Assembly: GCF_023525255.1 (NCBI RefSeq)
Contig: NZ_CP073355.1
Coordinates: forward strand, 682,001 to 746,000
Origin: Thermospira aquatica
Lineage (GTDB): Bacteria > Spirochaetota > Brevinematia > Brevinematales > Thermospiraceae
Direction: 5' to 3'
DNA length: 64,000 bases
Of the stretch, positions 35,990-44,769 are shown one piece after another; the stretch's first letter is position 1; each line of letters begins with the position of its first letter. Made by a program: the position numbers and the translations under genes. The notes beneath the pieces are model-generated. The model made no database searches and was not told the origin of the DNA. It saw nothing but the letters and a program-made list of their open reading frames with translations.

Positions 35990-36721
35990 CTAAAGTACCT
36001 TGCTTAAGAAGTCCTGGGTGCGTTTCTGCTGGGGATGATCAAAGAGAAGATCCGGAACATTTTCTTCGATAATTCGTCCCTCGTCCATAAAGATAACTCT
36101 ATCCCCAACCTCTCGAGCAAACCCCATCTCATGGGTAACAATCATCATGGTCATCCCATCCTCTGCAAGATCCCGAATCACGAGAAGCACCTCTCCCACC
36201 ATTTCAGGATCCAGTGCCGAGGTAGGTTCATCAAAAAGCATCACTTTTGGTTTCATGGCGAGCGCTCTGGCTATAGCAACACGTTGTTGCTGCCCCCCCG
36301 AAAGTTGTGCAGGATAACTATGCGCCTTATCTTTTAGCCCTACACGTTCTAAAAGTTCATAAGCCCGTTTCTCTGCCGATGCTTTTTTTTCTCTGAGGAC
36401 ATGGATAGGGGCAAGGGTAATATTCTGAAGAGCTGTCAGGTGAGGAAAGAGATTAAACGACTGAAAAACCATCCCCGATTCTTCACGAATCTTTCGAATA
36501 TCTACACGTGGATCGGTTACCTCATCCTGATCAATCCAGATCCTTCCTTCATCAACGGTTTCCAGTCGGTTCACACATCGAAGAAGTGTTGACTTTCCAC
36601 TCCCTGATGGACCAATCACCATCACTACCTCGCCCTCTTTCACCGAGAGGCTCACATTTTTCAGGGCCTGAAAATCTCCAAACCACTTGGAAACATTTTC
36701 GATACGAATTCTATCTGCCAT
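35990..36721 (-). CDS. Polar amino-acid ABC transporter ATP-binding protein (GlnQ-like)
   Basis: About 243 residues. [19 protein letters not shown] is Walker [16 protein letters not shown] the signature, [14 protein letters not shown] Walker B, and TLLFVTHEM is replaced by [17 protein letters not shown]. All are standard for GlnQ/HisP. ATG 36721 is chosen because [15 protein letters not shown] begins the family domain; the frame is open further upstream. It overlaps the permease gene by 11 bp. It energises uptake of the ligand captured by the lipoprotein two genes upstream. Confidence 0.93.
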   Translation of the reverse strand: MADRIRIENVSKWFGDFQALKNVSLSVKEGEVVMVIGPSGSGKSTLLRCVNRLETVDEGRIWIDQDEVTDPRVDIRKIREESGMVFQSFNLFPHLTALQNITLAPIHVLREKKASAEKRAYELLERVGLKDKAHSYPAQLSGGQQQRVAIARALAMKPKVMLFDEPTSALDPEMVGEVLLVIRDLAEDGMTMMIVTHEMGFAREVGDRVIFMDEGRIIEENVPDLLFDHPQQKRTQDFLSKVL

Positions 36722-37496
36722 GGTGAAGCCTCTTTTCCAGGATAGTAACCAGCCGAGAGAAGAAAAGTGTAAGAACAAGATACACCAGCGCTACCATCGT
36801 ATAACTCTCAAAATAGTAGTATTTCACAGAAGCATATTCTCTCGCTCTTCGAAAGATATCTATCACCGCAATAATAGAAACAAGAGAAGAATCCTTCAAA
36901 AGAGCAATAAACTCATTTCCTACCGGTGGAAGAACCACCTTCATCATCTGGGGGAGAACAACCAACCTTATCGCCTGCCATCGAGAAAGACCAAGCGCTA
37001 TGGCCGCCTCCATCTGTCCCCGGGGAATCGACTGTACCCCGCCACGAAGAATCTCCCCTATATAGGCTCCATAACAGATAGCCATCGCCATAACAGCAGA
37101 GACAATAGGCGGAAGTTGAACAAGTCGCGCTACCACATAATAGATATAAAAAATCTGCACCAGCAGGGGAATACCACGGATAACCTCGGTATAGAGAGAA
37201 GCTATTAAATTAAGCACGGGCAACCTGGACATCCTCGACAAAACCATCAGAATCCCCAGAATCAACGCAAAAAAAATCGAAAGAAGCGTTACCTGAAAGG
37301 TCACCCACAAACCATCAGGAAAAAAAGAGATAATTTCCCTATAGGGAACAGGCTTCACGAGTGGCAAAATAATAAGCGCCGCTAGCGCACCAAAAAAAGA
37401 AACATTCCAGGCAATCCTCTGGAGAGAGGATTCACCTGGAATCAGAATAGCATCCGATACTTTAAAACCAAAATGATGCTTTTTTAGCGAAGCCAT
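36711..37496 (-). CDS. Polar amino-acid ABC transporter permease (HisM/GlnP-like)
   Basis: A 261-residue membrane protein. [20 protein letters not shown] and [18 protein letters not shown] are the conserved start of the HisMQ permease domain, and [20 protein letters not shown] is the EAA loop that docks the ATPase. About five or six helices. Only one permease gene is present, so it probably works as a homodimer. It overlaps both neighbours. Confidence 0.92.
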   Translation of the reverse strand: MASLKKHHFGFKVSDAILIPGESSLQRIAWNVSFFGALAALIILPLVKPVPYREIISFFPDGLWVTFQVTLLSIFFALILGILMVLSRMSRLPVLNLIASLYTEVIRGIPLLVQIFYIYYVVARLVQLPPIVSAVMAMAICYGAYIGEILRGGVQSIPRGQMEAAIALGLSRWQAIRLVVLPQMMKVVLPPVGNEFIALLKDSSLVSIIAVIDIFRRAREYASVKYYYFESYTMVALVYLVLTLFFSRLVTILEKRLHHGR

Positions 37497-38221
37497 TTCT
37501 TCTCAAGCTCCTTGTCAATACCTGCTTTCTTGACCTCTGCCAAGCCCTTGTTGATCAGATCAAGAACACGCTTATTGCCCTTTCGTACTGCGATACCGTA
37601 ATACTCTTCCGTGAACGGCTCGCTGGCTATCATAAGAGCATCCTTGTACTTTGGATTCTGCAACACAAAGCTGGCGGCTGTGGGGGCATCCACCACAACA
37701 CCATCAATACGTCCAAGATAGAGATCTTCGATAGCAAGCCCAATTTCATCGTAGGTTTTTAGCGTGATCTTGGGGTTTTTCTGGATTTCCATCACCCCGG
37801 TGGTACCGATCTGACCACCCATCTTTTTCCCTTCAAAATCAGCCAGTGTTGTGCCTTTTGTACCCTTCTTCACCACAATCACCTGTCCAGCATTGATGTA
37901 AGGTTCAGAGAAGTCCATCTGGTTTTTGCGTTCTTCGGTAATCGTGACAGAAGAAATCACCGCATCATATGAACCATTCGCCAATCCTGCAAAGATTCCA
38001 TCCCAGGCAGTATTGCGGATCTCGACTTCAAAACCACCTTTTTCAGCAATGGCTTTGATAAGATCGATATCAAAACCTACAATTTCTTTGTTTTCATCCA
38101 CATACTCCATGGGAGGCCAGGTTGCATCCGAAGCTACCACAATTTTGTTTTTTGCACTGGCACCACATCCCACCATCAAAGCCACAACAAAAGCCAAAAC
38201 CAAAAGAGCATATCTGTTCAT
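37484..38221 (-). CDS. Polar amino-acid ABC transporter substrate-binding lipoprotein
   Basis: A 245-residue type-II solute-binding protein. The signal peptide ends in the lipobox VGCG, so it is lipid-anchored at the membrane. VVASDATWPPMEYVDENKEI and VGFDIDLIKAIAEK are the hallmark N-lobe, and YDAVISSVTITEERKNQMDF the hinge region. The R-to-carboxylate pocket residues suggest an amino acid ligand, but the identity is open. It is the first gene of the operon, and its promoter abuts an IS insertion. Confidence 0.92.
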   Translation of the reverse strand: MNRYALLVLAFVVALMVGCGASAKNKIVVASDATWPPMEYVDENKEIVGFDIDLIKAIAEKGGFEVEIRNTAWDGIFAGLANGSYDAVISSVTITEERKNQMDFSEPYINAGQVIVVKKGTKGTTLADFEGKKMGGQIGTTGVMEIQKNPKITLKTYDEIGLAIEDLYLGRIDGVVVDAPTAASFVLQNPKYKDALMIASEPFTEEYYGIAVRKGNKRVLDLINKGLAEVKKAGIDKELEKKWLR

Positions 38222-38279
38222 ATCTTCTCCTTAAAGGATAAATAATAGGATAAATTTTCTTTTGCTTTTTCCAGTTAAC

Positions 38280-38308
38280 ATTATAGTGATAGGAAGATTT
38301 TTTTGCAA
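38280..38308 (-). promoter_or_regulatory. Promoter of the amino-acid ABC operon, abutting an IS
   Basis: On the minus strand TTGCAA (38308-38303) and TATAAT (38285-38280) are 17 bp apart. The 5-bp target duplication of the IS begins at 38309, one base beyond the -35 box, so the promoter core is just preserved. Confidence 0.6.
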
Positions 38309-39720
38309 GAATTCGAATTGCTTCATAATAAAAGTACTCGAAAAGGGAACGTTGCTTCAAAATAAAAAAGTACTTTAAATTTGTGTAAAATAATCCAGTT
38401 CAAAGAACTGGAGGTAAAAGGTGGAGTTAGCGATGTTTGAAAGGAGACCTATTTACAGGGAAACGGCAAAACAATATCAAAAAGCCAGCAAAAAGGAAAA
38501 AATGGAGATACTGGATTATTTTGTGAGGATAACAGGTTTAAAAAACCGAAACTATGCCGCCAGGCTCTTGAGGCAGCACGGAAAAACCATCTATGTAGGG
38601 CAAAAAATTACCTTAAAGCCGATATAGCCAAAAGGGCAAAAGACCTGGCAGAAAGAAAAATTCGGCGAAGAGGAACTAAAACTTCTAAAAAAGGTCTGGG
38701 AAATTGAAAACTACATGTGTGGCAAACGTTTAAAGCCAATTTTAAATGAAGTTTTAGATAATCTCTTAGCAAACGGACATCTCCACGGTTCTCCACAGGC
38801 TATAGAAAACTTGCGCCATATAAGTGCTTCAAGTATTGACCGACTTTTGAAACATGAGCGTAAAAAGCTTGAGATAAAAGGACGAAAAGGTACAAAGCCT
38901 GGAACGCTATTAAAGCAACAAATAGCTATACGCACGTGGGCAGAGTGGGATGAAAATTGCCCTGGTTTTATGGAGATTGATCTGGTTGCCCATGAGGGAG
39001 GAAATAGCCGGGGAGATTTTGCTCAAACATTAAATATGGTGGATGTTTGGAGCGGTTGGACAGAGCTTGTGGCAATCAAAAACAAGGCTTCAAAATGGGT
39101 AAGAGAAGCCATAGAAAAAGTCAAAGGAAGACTTCCTTTTGAGTTACGGGGAATTGATTCTGATACCGGTGCTGAATTTATTAATCATCCTCTGCGTGAT
39201 TGGTGTGAGAAGTACCAGATAAAATTTACAAGGGGAGAAGCTCCGTTCCAATGATAACTGCTACGTTGAGCAGAAAAACTATTCCATAGTCCGCCAGAAT
39301 GTTGGATACTTCCGCTACGATACCGAGGAAGAAGTCTACTACTTGAACCGACTCTATGCGTATCTCAGGCTTTATGCCAACTTTTTTCAACCGGTTATGA
39401 AAATGACAGAGAAAAAGAGAATCGGAAGCAAGGTGCAAAAGAAGCATGATGATATTAAAACTCCCTACCAACGGCTTTTAGAAAGCTCTTATGTAAGTGA
39501 GGCACAAAAGGAACGCCTAACAAGGCTTTATAAGGCTCTCGATTTGTTTCACCTAAGACAAAAAATTACGGCTTGCCAGAGAAAACTTTTCAGCCTTCAA
39601 AAGAAAAAGAATGTAAAAAACAAAAATTTGGAGGAAACTGTATGGAATTTTTGAGTACTTTTTTTTATGAGGCAATGATTCGAATTTCGAGTACTTTTTT
39701 ATTTGACGCAACGGGGAATT
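38309..39720. mobile_element. Insertion sequence IS-A copy 1 (1402 bp) with 5-bp target duplication
   Basis: The element spans 38314-39715, from CGAATTGC to CAACGGG, and is flanked by GAATT at 38309-38313 and 39716-39720. Each end holds two tandem versions of a TTGCNTCA...AAAAGTACT motif, giving four related sites in all. The other full copy is at 43338-44751. It inserted 16 bp beyond the stop codon of the 39732-41597 gene and directly upstream of the ABC operon promoter. Confidence 0.9.
38421..39654 (+). pseudogene. IS-A transposase (DDE, integrase-core type), frameshifted
   Basis: The reading frame is broken into at least three pieces: 38421-38627, 38715-39254 and 39343-39654. The DDE core is recognisable: GFMEIDLVAHEG (first Asp), GIDSDTGAEFINHPL (second Asp) and NDNCYVEQKNYS (Glu). 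The breaks are near 38600 (GGG/poly-A run) and near 39235, where bases in short G and C runs are missing relative to copy 2. Complete family length would be about 410 residues. The IS family is not assigned by me. It is probably inactive unless the indels are sequencing errors. Confidence 0.85.
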
Positions 39721-39731
39721 CTCAAGAACCA

Positions 39732-41597
39732 TCACGGGATAAGCCATTGCCCGTAGACACTCTCATTCCCACTACGATCACGAGCCCGTATCTGGACATA
39801 CCCTCCAGAAAAATTAGAGATTATCAGAGTGAAACGCTCTTCACGGCTATCGTACATACCGTCTGCCGGGAAAATCTCCTGCCAATCAAGGGGAGAAACA
39901 CTGTACCATACCTGAACAATCTCACGATTATCGGAAACGAGCCACTCACATTGGAGTTTTCCCTGGACAAGGGTGGCATTAAAATTTTTGATCTGGGGGG
40001 AGGTGTGATCAATGGTAACAAAACCACTTCGCTGAAAGGCGGAGAGTACATCACGATGAGGATTGGATGGCGCATCATCCACAAGAAACTGAAACTCATA
40101 CTCTCCCTCAGGAAACATCCGTGATGAGAGTTCAAGCTGGTTGTTTGTCAGGGGTGAAGAAAACAGAGGCACCCACTTTTCCCGTCTTCGTACCGAGAGG
40201 GTATAATTCATATCATCCTCATTGGGATCACTTGCCGACCAAAAAAACACAAGCTTCTCCCCTCGCTGCATCACATCAAACTGATCAATCTTCGGTGCCT
40301 GATTCATTTGACGACCGGAGAGCTTTACCTCCTTGAGGGATGCCCTTGAAGTGGGGCTACATGAGAGTCTGACCTGAAGGTAGCGGTTAGGAGGTGAGGC
40401 TATACCCTCCTTCTGATAGGGCGCCCACTCCTCCCAGAGATCGGGAAGTAACGCCAGAGCCGAACGGCTGGAAAGTGTTACCTGTCCCAGACTCTCAAGA
40501 GAGAGGATTTTCCCCCATTGAGCCTTCTGTCCTGCATCAAACACAGGAGTAAGAATACTCCCCTCAGAAGCTGCCCTGACATCCATCTGAAAAACACGAT
40601 ACGGCTTCTCTGAAACCATATGCAAACGATCCCGAGCCGTCGCAAAAAACCTCACTCCCCCTTTCCCATAACCAGAGGCAGAAAGCTGGCCTGAAACAGG
40701 ATCATAAATAAAAAAATTCTGAAAAGCGCCAAGATAGAGTTTTCCCTGCCAGAAAAAAAGACGGTTTACCCTGCTTTGAGAAAGAGAAAAAACAAAAGAC
40801 AGAGATCCATTTTTTTCATAACGAAAAACAACAACCTCGCTTCTCTCCGTCATTTTTCGCTGAGAGCTTTGCTGGGACGTTGTTTTGTTGATAGCCACGT
40901 AGAGATTTTTCCCATCGAAGGTTATATCCTGAATAGGATCAGAAAACTCAGCCACAGCCCGAAATCGTGTTCCTCCAACAGGCAAAAGATACAAAATCGA
41001 AGATTCACCGATACAGTACAGACCATCCTCTGTCCATACCCCCTTGAGAAGATGGCGTTCATGAGAGAGACTGGCAACCCTCTGGAGTTTATTTTTTTCC
41101 AAAAGATAGAGAACGGCAGGATCCCCCGCCAAAACCCAAACCCCCCGGGAAAAGGGAATAATATCCCAGATATACGAAGAAGAAAGTGTGTAACTTGCCA
41201 CACTCTTCTCAAAACCATTGAAAAGCAAAAGACTCGCCGAAGGAGCAACCCCCACATAGACATAACTATCATCCGAGGCAAGGGCAGAAACCATCTGATA
41301 CTCAGGAAAATCCTGCTTGCGGATACTTTTGCCGTCTATCCAGAGAAGAGAAGCCTCTTCTGCCGTCCCAACAAGAAGGAAGTTTTTCCATCCGGTGGCA
41401 CTCCACAGAGGAAGATCACTCTCGTAAAGAAAATTCATGGCAAAAGAGACGGTTGCCTCACCTGTACTTGAGAGGATCACATTGCTCAGTTCATACTCTC
41501 CGATACGATTCCAATCAAACAGTGGAAAAAAAAGCGTCTCAGTGCCAAAAAAAACCTGCGCTATAACAAAAAATACCATGCCACAAAAACGTTTCAT
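39732..41597 (-). CDS. Large exported protein, beta-propeller plus Ig/FN3-like region
   Basis: A 621-residue protein with a signal peptide (MKRFCGMVFFVIAQVFFG). Residues about 60-370 show repeated blades such as SYVYVGVAPSASLLLFNG and GKLYLGAFQNFFIYDP, suggesting a seven-bladed propeller. Residues about 430-621 look like fibronectin/Ig-type strands, including SGRQMNQAPKIDQFDV and SGFVTIDHTSPQIKNFNATL. The organisation resembles envelope or secreted scaffold proteins; no enzymatic motif is visible. The IS-A copy lies just beyond its stop. Confidence 0.65.
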   Translation of the reverse strand: MKRFCGMVFFVIAQVFFGTETLFFPLFDWNRIGEYELSNVILSSTGEATVSFAMNFLYESDLPLWSATGWKNFLLVGTAEEASLLWIDGKSIRKQDFPEYQMVSALASDDSYVYVGVAPSASLLLFNGFEKSVASYTLSSSYIWDIIPFSRGVWVLAGDPAVLYLLEKNKLQRVASLSHERHLLKGVWTEDGLYCIGESSILYLLPVGGTRFRAVAEFSDPIQDITFDGKNLYVAINKTTSQQSSQRKMTERSEVVVFRYEKNGSLSFVFSLSQSRVNRLFFWQGKLYLGAFQNFFIYDPVSGQLSASGYGKGGVRFFATARDRLHMVSEKPYRVFQMDVRAASEGSILTPVFDAGQKAQWGKILSLESLGQVTLSSRSALALLPDLWEEWAPYQKEGIASPPNRYLQVRLSCSPTSRASLKEVKLSGRQMNQAPKIDQFDVMQRGEKLVFFWSASDPNEDDMNYTLSVRRREKWVPLFSSPLTNNQLELSSRMFPEGEYEFQFLVDDAPSNPHRDVLSAFQRSGFVTIDHTSPQIKNFNATLVQGKLQCEWLVSDNREIVQVWYSVSPLDWQEIFPADGMYDSREERFTLIISNFSGGYVQIRARDRSGNESVYGQWLIP

Positions 41598-41657
41598 CGC
41601 GAGCTCCTCTCCTTTTCGCTGTGCCGATTCATGCCTATAGAGCGAATCCGGTACACC

Positions 41658-41687
41658 ATTATACCACTAAGCAGGAGAAAAACGCAA
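41658..41687 (-). promoter_or_regulatory. Putative promoter of the exported propeller protein
   Basis: On the minus strand TTGCGT (41687-41682) and TATAAT (41663-41658) are spaced by 18 bp, about 60 bp before the start codon. The gap also holds the AAAGGAGAGGAG ribosome binding site. Confidence 0.45.
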
Positions 41688-41721
41688 GTTTTCAGGTGTG
41701 CCCTTTTGCCTATTGTGCCAT

Positions 41722-41815
41722 GCTCTTACCTTTTTTCAGTCCCCGGCCTTTCTTTTAAAAAAATGCTAAAAAAAGATTAAAAATTCTCTTCTGCACACTA
41801 CCACAAGGGACAAGC
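41722..41815. repeat. R1 inverted pair (degenerate)
   Basis: Plus copy GCTCTTACCTTTTTTCAGT at 41722-41740 and a weaker minus copy ACTACCACAAGGGACAAGC at 41797-41815, facing each other. The rest of the 340-bp gap between the propeller gene and tRNA-Tyr shows only the tRNA terminator. Confidence 0.6.
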
Positions 41816-41906
41816 AAATCCCACAGACAAGCAGTGTTTAAAACACCCTCATGACTGAGAGAAATTTTTTCGACAGTGACAATGAATGAAAAACTATCCT
41901 TAAAAG

Positions 41907-41940
41907 AAAACAGGCTTAGCCCTGAAAGCTAAGCCTGTTT
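41907..41940 (-). terminator. Intrinsic terminator after tRNA-Tyr
   Basis: A near-perfect hairpin with 12-bp arms (AAACAGGCTTAG and CTAAGCCTGTTT) around a 9-base loop. It begins at the discriminator base of the tRNA on the minus strand and ends in T-rich sequence. Confidence 0.85.
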
Positions 41941-42022
41941 TGGGCAGGGTTGGATTCGAACCAACGAAGGCAAGTGCCAGCAGATTTACAGTCTGCCCCC
42001 TTTGGCCACTCGGGTACCTGCC
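41940..42022 (-). tRNA. tRNA-Tyr (GTA anticodon)
   Basis: An 83-nt class-II tRNA. The acceptor stem pairs GGGCAGG with CCTGCCC, followed by discriminator A. The D arm region ACCCGAGTGGCCAAAGGG, the anticodon loop CTGTAAA in GCAGACTGTAAATCTGC, a long variable arm and GGTTCGAATCC as T arm are all visible. CCA is not encoded. Canonical features make it functional. Confidence 0.96.
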
Positions 42023-42038
42023 CGCCATAAGAGGTGTA

Positions 42039-42068
42039 TAGTATACCATATTTTGAAAAAAATGTCAA
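42039..42068 (-). promoter_or_regulatory. Promoter of tRNA-Tyr
   Basis: On the minus strand TTGACA (42068-42063) and TATACT (42044-42039) are spaced by 18 bp, ending 17 bp before the mature tRNA. A 13-bp IS-A end remnant starts 5 bp upstream of the -35 box. Confidence 0.75.
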
Positions 42069-42073
42069 GAAAA

Positions 42074-42086
42074 CGAATTGCTTCAT
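42074..42086 (+). mobile_element. Relic left end of IS-A (13 bp)
   Basis: CGAATTGCTTCAT exactly matches the first 13 bases of IS-A copies 1 and 2. It is followed at once by the end of another IS (IS-B copy A). The rest of this IS-A copy is missing, so it was interrupted or deleted after the IS-B insertion. Confidence 0.6.
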
Positions 42087-43202
42087 CTGTCAAATAAATT
42101 AAAATGTCACCTTTTTATTGAAATAGAAATGTCACTTTTTTATGCCGAAACTCTACGACCATAATCATCTATTTCAAAAAAGTTCAATTCGATATTTTTC
42201 TTAAAAATATGTATACTTCCATCAAGCCAGGTTTTTAAGATAACATTGTCCCCGGGTTTTATGGCTATAGGTTGTTTCTTTTCAATCTGGTATATTCTTT
42301 TAGAAAATTTTATTGTATAATCTCTATAGACTTTGCACTCGGCCGTATAACAAACATAGTTCCTTAAGTCCTGATCAGGCATTAATGCAATATGAAAATC
42401 TTCATCCGACAGAGGTTTTTTACTAAATTTTCGGTTATTCTTTTCCCAGTAATATTCTTTCAAAAAACGATTGGCACTGTCAATATCCTTTATGTTTTTT
42501 AGTTTCATTTCTGCTATTAACCTGTCCTGATGGATCCCATTCCATCTCTACGCGCCCTTTTGCCTGGGGACTATGGGCATATATCATTTCTATCCCCAGC
42601 CTATGGCAGACCTCTCCAAACTTTGTTAGAGGCAATTTCCTGCAAGCTGTTCTTCTATGGTCGCTTCCCGTTTCGTATAGAACAGGCTTTTATAATCACA
42701 ATAGATCGAATAAGGAATACCGTATTTCATTATCCAGTCAAACAAACATTGCAGCGCTACTTGTGTCGTTTCTCCTGTGTCGAAAAGACCGTAAGATGTG
42801 CCTGTAGCATCATCCACCATATTCATCAGACAGACTTCTTTGCCTGTCCCAAACCAGTCGTGAATGCTGCCGTCCATTTGAATCATTTCTCCAAAATGCT
42901 CTTTTCTCGGCCTTCTGGTACGGTGTTTCGCAGTTTTTCTTATTTTCTTCCACAATCCTGTTTCCATCATCCATAAACGAAGCGTTGATGCTCCTATTTT
43001 TATATGATGTTCCTCATAAAGCTTTTCAGCTATAAATGTCGGCTTAAAACCTTTATAATTATTCCGTACTATCTGCATAATTTTCTCTTTGATATCACTG
43101 CTAATTCTGTGATTCCCCGGTTTGCCTATTAATTTGTGATTGAGGGCTTCATCACCCTTTGATAAATATTCTTTAAAAATTCGAATAAGTTGCCTTCTGC
43201 AA
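42087..43202 (-). mobile_element. Insertion sequence IS-B copy A, truncated (ISNCY/IS1202-like)
   Basis: Starts with CTGTCAAATAAATT and tandem AAATGTCAC motifs, the same end as copy B (44770-46086). It carries a broken transposase reading right to left: 42140-42508 encodes the C-terminal part, and from 42626 leftward continues the catalytic part with MIQMDGSIHDWFGTGKE and MNMVDDATGTSYG. The frame is disrupted near 42540 (2-bp loss) and near 42640 (one C missing relative to copy B). At 43203 the sequence changes abruptly into an IS256-like fragment, removing the N-terminus. Confidence 0.8.
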
Positions 43203-43337
43203 GGCAGTGTATACTTAATTGTGTCTGGTAGGAAAAAGATAACCTCCTGTGATAATATAAATAAAACTATCACAGGAGGCCAGATATGATTGAGACGAAG
43301 AATATTTTAGAGCTATTCAAACCAATTGTCAAGGAAG
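43203..43337 (+). mobile_element. 5' fragment of a third IS (IS256-like), inserted in IS-B
   Basis: Begins GGCAGTGTATACTTAATTGT, which resembles the terminal repeats of IS256-family elements. It includes a hairpin with 12-bp arms, CCTCCTGTGATA (43243-43254) and TATCACAGGAGG (43268-43279), that overlaps the ribosome binding site of ATG 43286. The short frame MIETKNILELFKPIVKE continues, after removal of IS-A copy 2, at 44757-44769 before IS-B copy B cuts it. The family assignment is by end sequence only. Confidence 0.5.
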
Positions 43338-44756
43338 CGAATTGCTTCATAATAAAAGTACTCGAAAAGGGAACGTTGCTTCAAAATAAAAAAGTACTTT
43401 AAATTTGTGTAAAATAATCCAGTTCAAAGAACTGGAGGTAAAAGGTGGAATTAGCGATGTTTGAAAGGAGACCTATTTACAGGGAAACGGCGAAAGAGTA
43501 TCAAAAAGCCAGCAAAAAGGAAAAAATGGAGATACTGGATTATTTTGTGAGGATAACAGGTTTAAAAAACCGAAACTATGCCGCCAGGCTCTTGAGGCAG
43601 CACGGAAAAACCATCTATGTAGGCAAAAAAAATTACCTTAAAGCCGACATAGCCAAGAAGGGCAAAAGACCTGGCAGAAAGAAAAATTCGGCGAAGAGGA
43701 ACTAAACTTCTAAAAAGGTCTGGGAAATTGAAAACTACATGTGTGGCAAACGTTTAAAGCCAATTTTAAATGAAGTTTTAGATAATCTCTTAGCAAACGG
43801 ACATCTCCACGGTTCTCCACAGGCTATAGAAAAACTTGCGACATATGGGGCGTTTTCCTGGGCGATTGACCGACTTTTGAAAACATGAGCGTAAAAAGCT
43901 TGAGATAAAAAGGACGAAAAGGCATGCAAAAGCCTGAACGTTGTTAAAGCAACAAATAGCTATACGCACGTGGGCAGAGTGGGATGAAAATTGCCCTGGT
44001 TTTATGGAGATTGATCTGGTTGCCCATGAGGGAGGAAATAGCCGGGGAGATTTTGCTCAAACATTAAATATGGTGGATGTTTGGAGCGGTTGGACAGAGC
44101 TTGTGGCAATCAAAAACAAGGCTTCAAAATGGGTAAGAGAAGCCATAGAAAAAGTCAAAGGAAGACTTCCTTTTGATTTACGGGGAATTGATTCTGATAC
44201 CGGTGCTGAATTTATTAATCATCCTCTACGCGATTGGTGTGAGAAGCACCAGATAAAATTTACAAGGGGAAGAAGCTCCCGTTCCAATGATAACTGCTAC
44301 GTCGAGCAGAAAAACTATTCCATAGTTCGTCAGAATGTTGGGTACTTTCGCTACGATACCGACGAAGAAGTATACTTCTTGAACCAACTCTATGCGTATC
44401 TCAGGCTTTATGCCAACTTTTTTCAACCGGTTATGAAAATGACAGAGAAAAAGAGAATCGGAAGCAAGGTGCAAAAGAAGCATGATGATATTAAAACTCC
44501 CTACCAACGGCTTTTAGAAAGCTCTTATGTAAGTGAGGCACAAAAGGAACGCCTAACAAGGCTTTATAAGGCTCTCGATTTGTTTCACCTAAGACAAAAA
44601 ATTACGGCTTGCCAGAGAAAACTTTTCAGCCTTCAAAAGAAAAAGAATGTAAAAAACAAAAATTTGGAGGAAACTGTATGGAATTTTTGAGTACTTTTTT
44701 TTATGAGGCAATGATTCGAATTTCGAGTACTTTTTTATTTGACGCAACGGGGGAAG
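43333..44756. mobile_element. Insertion sequence IS-A copy 2 (1414 bp) with 5-bp target duplication
   Basis: Element 43338-44751, flanked by GGAAG at 43333-43337 and 44752-44756. Removing the element and one duplicate restores the IS256-like reading frame, which shows the order of insertion. The ends are the same as in copy 1. Confidence 0.9.
43445..44690 (+). pseudogene. IS-A transposase copy 2, frameshifted in the N-terminal half
   Basis: The N-terminal part is at 43445-43705 and the intact C-terminal part at 43941-44690 (249 residues). The latter contains all three DDE motifs: GFMEIDLVAHEG, GIDSDTGAEFIN and NDNCYVEQKN. Between them (43690-43940) single-base gains and losses in homopolymers and a divergent stretch near 43840-43860 destroy the frame. 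Copies 1 and 2 are broken at different places, so neither encodes a complete enzyme. Confidence 0.85.
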
Positions 44757-44769
44757 TATTAGAGAGTAT

